DNA from: Modestobacter sp. VKM Ac-2977
GTDB lineage: Bacteria > Actinomycetota > Actinomycetes > Mycobacteriales > Geodermatophilaceae
Length of the DNA stretch: 64,000 nt
Assembly: GCF_026968045.1 (NCBI RefSeq)
Contig: NZ_JAPVBQ010000001.1
Location: 819,238 to 883,237 of the forward strand
Direction of reading: 5' to 3'
Shown: one piece after another, positions 62,034 through 64,000 of the stretch
Numbering within the stretch: position 1 is the first letter of the stretch
Layout of the letters: each line of letters opens with the position of its first letter
The notes under the pieces: model-generated
Seen by the model: the letters and a program-made list of their open reading frames with translations, nothing else
Database searches by the model: none
What the model was told of the DNA's origin: nothing
Program-made: the position numbers and the translations under genes

Positions 62034-62671
62034 CGTCGGGACGCGGAAGGGCCGTCGCCCGGCGATCGGTCCGGTTGCGGCTGGGCGCGCTGGCCGCGCT
62101 GCTCGCCCTCGGGGCGACCGGCTGCGCCGGGGGGGCAGCGACCGCACCGGCGGCCGGACCAGCGGTCACGGCCACGTCGGCCAGCGCAGCCCCCACCCCC
62201 GAGCTGCCGGCCGTGCTGGCGGCGTCCGTCCCGATCCGGGTGCAGATCCCGGCCATCGGGGTGGACTCGGAGCTGATGGACCTCGGCCTGCAGGCCGACG
62301 GCACGATGGAGGTGCCGGCCGGCGGTTTCCCGGCCGGCTGGTACACCGGGGCGCCGACGCCCGGCGAGCGGGGACCGGCGGTGCTGGCCGGCCACGTCGA
62401 CTGGGGTGGCGCGCCGGGGGTCTTCGCCGAGCTGCGCGACGTGGTGCCCGGCGACGAGATCACCGTGTCCCGCGCCGACGGGAGCACGGCCGTGTTCGCC
62501 GTGCGGGAGGTCGGGCAGTACGACAAGGACGACTTCCCGACCGCCGCCGTGTACGGCGACCTGGACCACGCCGGGCTCCGGGTGATCACCTGCGGAGGCA
62601 CCTTCGACGAGCTGGCCGACAGCTACCGGGACAACACCGTCGTCTTCGCCGACCTCGTGCCGCCCGCCTGA
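62030..62671 (+). CDS. Class F sortase, lipoprotein-like
   Basis: A 213-residue transpeptidase. A signal with lipobox LALGATGCAG (cleavage before Cys about 32) anchors it. The sortase fold has RVQIPAIGVDSELMDLGL, the catalytic His in LAGHVDWGG, Cys in RVITCGGTF and Arg in SYRDNTVVF. GTG overlaps the stop of the ice-binding gene (GTGA), so the two are co-translated and that protein is a likely substrate. A classic LPXTG was not found in the substrate. It converges on the SpoIIE gene. Confidence 0.9.
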   Translation: MTSGRGRAVARRSVRLRLGALAALLALGATGCAGGAATAPAAGPAVTATSASAAPTPELPAVLAASVPIRVQIPAIGVDSELMDLGLQADGTMEVPAGGFPAGWYTGAPTPGERGPAVLAGHVDWGGAPGVFAELRDVVPGDEITVSRADGSTAVFAVREVGQYDKDDFPTAAVYGDLDHAGLRVITCGGTFDELADSYRDNTVVFADLVPPA

Positions 62672-62696
62672 CCCGCGCAGTCCGGCCTCAGGCGGG
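62663..62696. terminator. 9-bp stem pairing two stop codons
   Basis: CCCGCCTGA (62663-62671) pairs with TCAGGCGGG (62688-62696). The sortase TGA and the reverse-strand stop of the SpoIIE gene lie opposite each other in the stem. Confidence 0.7.
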
Positions 62697-64000
62697 GCTG
62701 TCCTGCGGGTCGAGCCGTACGGCGACGAGCGCGACGTCGTCGTCCGCGCGGTCGGGCAGCATCCGGGCCAGCAGCTGGTCGGCCAGCTCGCCGACCGGTG
62801 CCTGCCAGACCTCACCGAACTCCTCGCGCAGCTGTGCCACCCCGGTGTCGAACAGCTGGTCGCGGCGCTCGACGAGCCCGTCGGTGTAGAGCAGCACGGT
62901 CGACCCGCGGGGGATGGTCCGGACGTGGTCCTGGCGTTCGGCCGTCGGCTCGACGCCCAGCAGGAGGTCTGCCCGGGCGCCGTCGTACACCTCGATCTCC
63001 CCGTCGGGGCCCGCGACCACCGGCGGCAGGTGCCCGGCATTGGCCCAGCGCAGCCGGGTGACCCCGCGCTCGACCTCGTCGTCGGTCTGCTCCAGCCGGG
63101 CGACCAGCACCGACGCCATCGTCTTCAGCTCCAGACCGGCCATGGCCCGGTCGAGTCGCCGGAGCACACCGGCGGGACTGTCGTCGCTGTCGTAGGTGAT
63201 GCCGCGCAGCAGCCCGCGCAGCTGGCCCATGCAGGCGGCCGCCTCGGTGTCGTGCCCGACGACGTCGCCGATGACCAGCACGGTGGCGCCGTCGGGCTGC
63301 TGGAACACGTCGTACCAGTCACCGCCCACCTGGGCCTCCCGCGCCGCGGGCACGTACCGCACCGCGAAGGTCAGGTCGTCGTGCTCCGGCGGCTCGGACA
63401 GCAGGCTGCGCTGCAGGGTCAGGGCGGTGCGGGCGACCCTCCGGGAGCGGGCGTACAGCGCCTCCAGCAGGTTGTTGCGCAGCTCGCCGGCCTCGGCCAG
63501 CTCCGCAGGCGTCCACGGCTCGGCGCGGTTGTGCACCGTCTCCCGCCACCGGTCGAAGGACTTGCGCGGGGACAGCCTGATCGAGTCGCCCTCCCGCTCG
63601 GCGATCGCCTTGTTGTGCGGGTCGCCACCCCAGTCGACCGAGTGGACCTGCTCGCTGCGGGTCCAGATCACGTACTGCCCCTCGGGCAGCGGCAGGGCGA
63701 GCACGCCGCAGGCCAGCTCGGCCGGCACGGCCAGCTCGGGTGCCTCCAAGGGCAGCCGATCGGTGCTGACGACGTCGCCGGACTGCCGTCCGGCCCAGCG
63801 GGCGAGCACAGCGGCCGTCTCCGGGGACAGCGGGACGCCGGCGCTGCCGGTGCGCCCCTGCAGGTTGACCACCACCGAGGAGGCCGGGACGACGTCGAGA
63901 AGACCCGGGCGGCCGAGCATCGTCTCCGCCAGCGGTCGGTCCTCGTCCAGCGCCGCAGCGGTCAGCCACGCCATCGTCGAGCGCACCCGGAGGGCCCGGC
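62688..64000 (-). CDS. PHY-SpoIIE phosphatase, probable bacteriophytochrome, 5' end cut
   Basis: The reading frame is open to the window edge, so the N-terminus lies outside. The first visible ~190 residues match the PHY domain: a GLLALPLPEG-like stretch, WTRSEQVHSVDWGGDP, the tongue motif LSPRKSFDRWRETV and EAGELRNNLLE. This implies upstream PAS and GAF bilin-binding domains. The SpoIIE domain (last ~230 residues) has VGGDWYDVF, VIGDVVGHDTEAAA, LRWANAGHLPP and DDDVALVAVRL. It would be a red-light-sensing serine phosphatase acting on STAS-type antagonists. A GTG at 63986 is a possible but less likely start. Confidence 0.85.
   Translation of the reverse strand, partial: RALRVRSTMAWLTAAALDEDRPLAETMLGRPGLLDVVPASSVVVNLQGRTGSAGVPLSPETAAVLARWAGRQSGDVVSTDRLPLEAPELAVPAELACGVLALPLPEGQYVIWTRSEQVHSVDWGGDPHNKAIAEREGDSIRLSPRKSFDRWRETVHNRAEPWTPAELAEAGELRNNLLEALYARSRRVARTALTLQRSLLSEPPEHDDLTFAVRYVPAAREAQVGGDWYDVFQQPDGATVLVIGDVVGHDTEAAACMGQLRGLLRGITYDSDDSPAGVLRRLDRAMAGLELKTMASVLVARLEQTDDEVERGVTRLRWANAGHLPPVVAGPDGEIEVYDGARADLLLGVEPTAERQDHVRTIPRGSTVLLYTDGLVERRDQLFDTGVAQLREEFGEVWQAPVGELADQLLARMLPDRADDDVALVAVRLDPQDSPA

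Overview
The window is very G+C-rich actinobacterial chromosome with dense, mostly short-spaced genes, frequent GTG starts, ATGA/GTGA stop-start overlaps and many apparently leaderless genes. Gene content (CysO/Mec/CysM, F420-type oxidoreductase, aa3 oxidase CtaD, ClpS/DUF2017, bacteriophytochrome-type SpoIIE phosphatase, class F sortase) and the style of the intergenic palindromes suggest a member of the Geodermatophilaceae (Blastococcus, Modestobacter or Geodermatophilus type). This family placement is inference. No prophage, insertion sequence, CRISPR array or rRNA was seen, and there is one tRNA.

Layout. 0-8.7 kb: a truncated LEA-like envelope stress protein, a siderophore-interacting reductase behind an iron-box-like palindrome, an F420-type reductase and SDR pair, a FUSC permease, an aldo/keto reductase, an AlkZ-like protein, an acetyltransferase, and a phosphoribosyltransferase facing a three-helix-bundle gene that ends in a 22-bp tandem repeat. 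8.7-17.3 kb: ABC-F ATPase, an aldo/keto reductase pseudogene fragment, MFS pump, zinc alcohol dehydrogenase, M23 peptidase, CDF metal exporter behind a perfect palindrome, phosphoesterase, RlmA-like methyltransferase, GlsB-type protein. 17.5-22.7 kb: ctaD, serB and the NAD salvage pair pncB-pncA. 22.7-34 kb: clpS-DUF2017, mec-cysO-cysM, HAD phosphatase, murI-MBL, then after several inserted genes rph-rdgB. This follows the gene order known around Mycobacterium tuberculosis Rv1330c-Rv1341. 34-39.9 kb: a glycosyltransferase with a c-di-GMP-type MshEN domain and its membrane partner, uncharacterised proteins, a channel-like protein without a K+ filter, tRNA-Leu(UAG), DUF3618 and DUF427 proteins. 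39.9-42.8 kb: csoR-copZ-copA copper module. 42.8-49.5 kb: TetR regulator, EAL protein, phosphotransferase/phosphatase/MFS set, aldo/keto reductase, acyl-CoA dehydrogenase.

49.6-64 kb is the most distinctive part. A minus-strand set carries a CBS-like/GGDEF/EAL/PAS/PAS protein, a hydrolase, a PAS-SpoIIE phosphatase and an epimerase. Around it lie idi, a MEDS-histidine-kinase-like ATPase, a fusion of a MetV-like Cys domain with a MetF barrel, a methyltransferase, a flavoprotein, a secreted ice-binding-family protein coupled to a class F sortase, and the PHY-SpoIIE end of a probable bacteriophytochrome. Together this reads as a signalling neighbourhood (c-di-GMP and SpoIIE/anti-sigma-type switches) next to envelope-facing outputs. 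That reading is inference from gene neighbourhood.

Regulation visible in the sequence: seventeen genes start exactly 6 nt after an NANNNT hexamer, consistent with leaderless transcription; a CsoR palindrome sits on the -10 of csoR; many transcription units end in strong GC stems, several of which include the stop codons.
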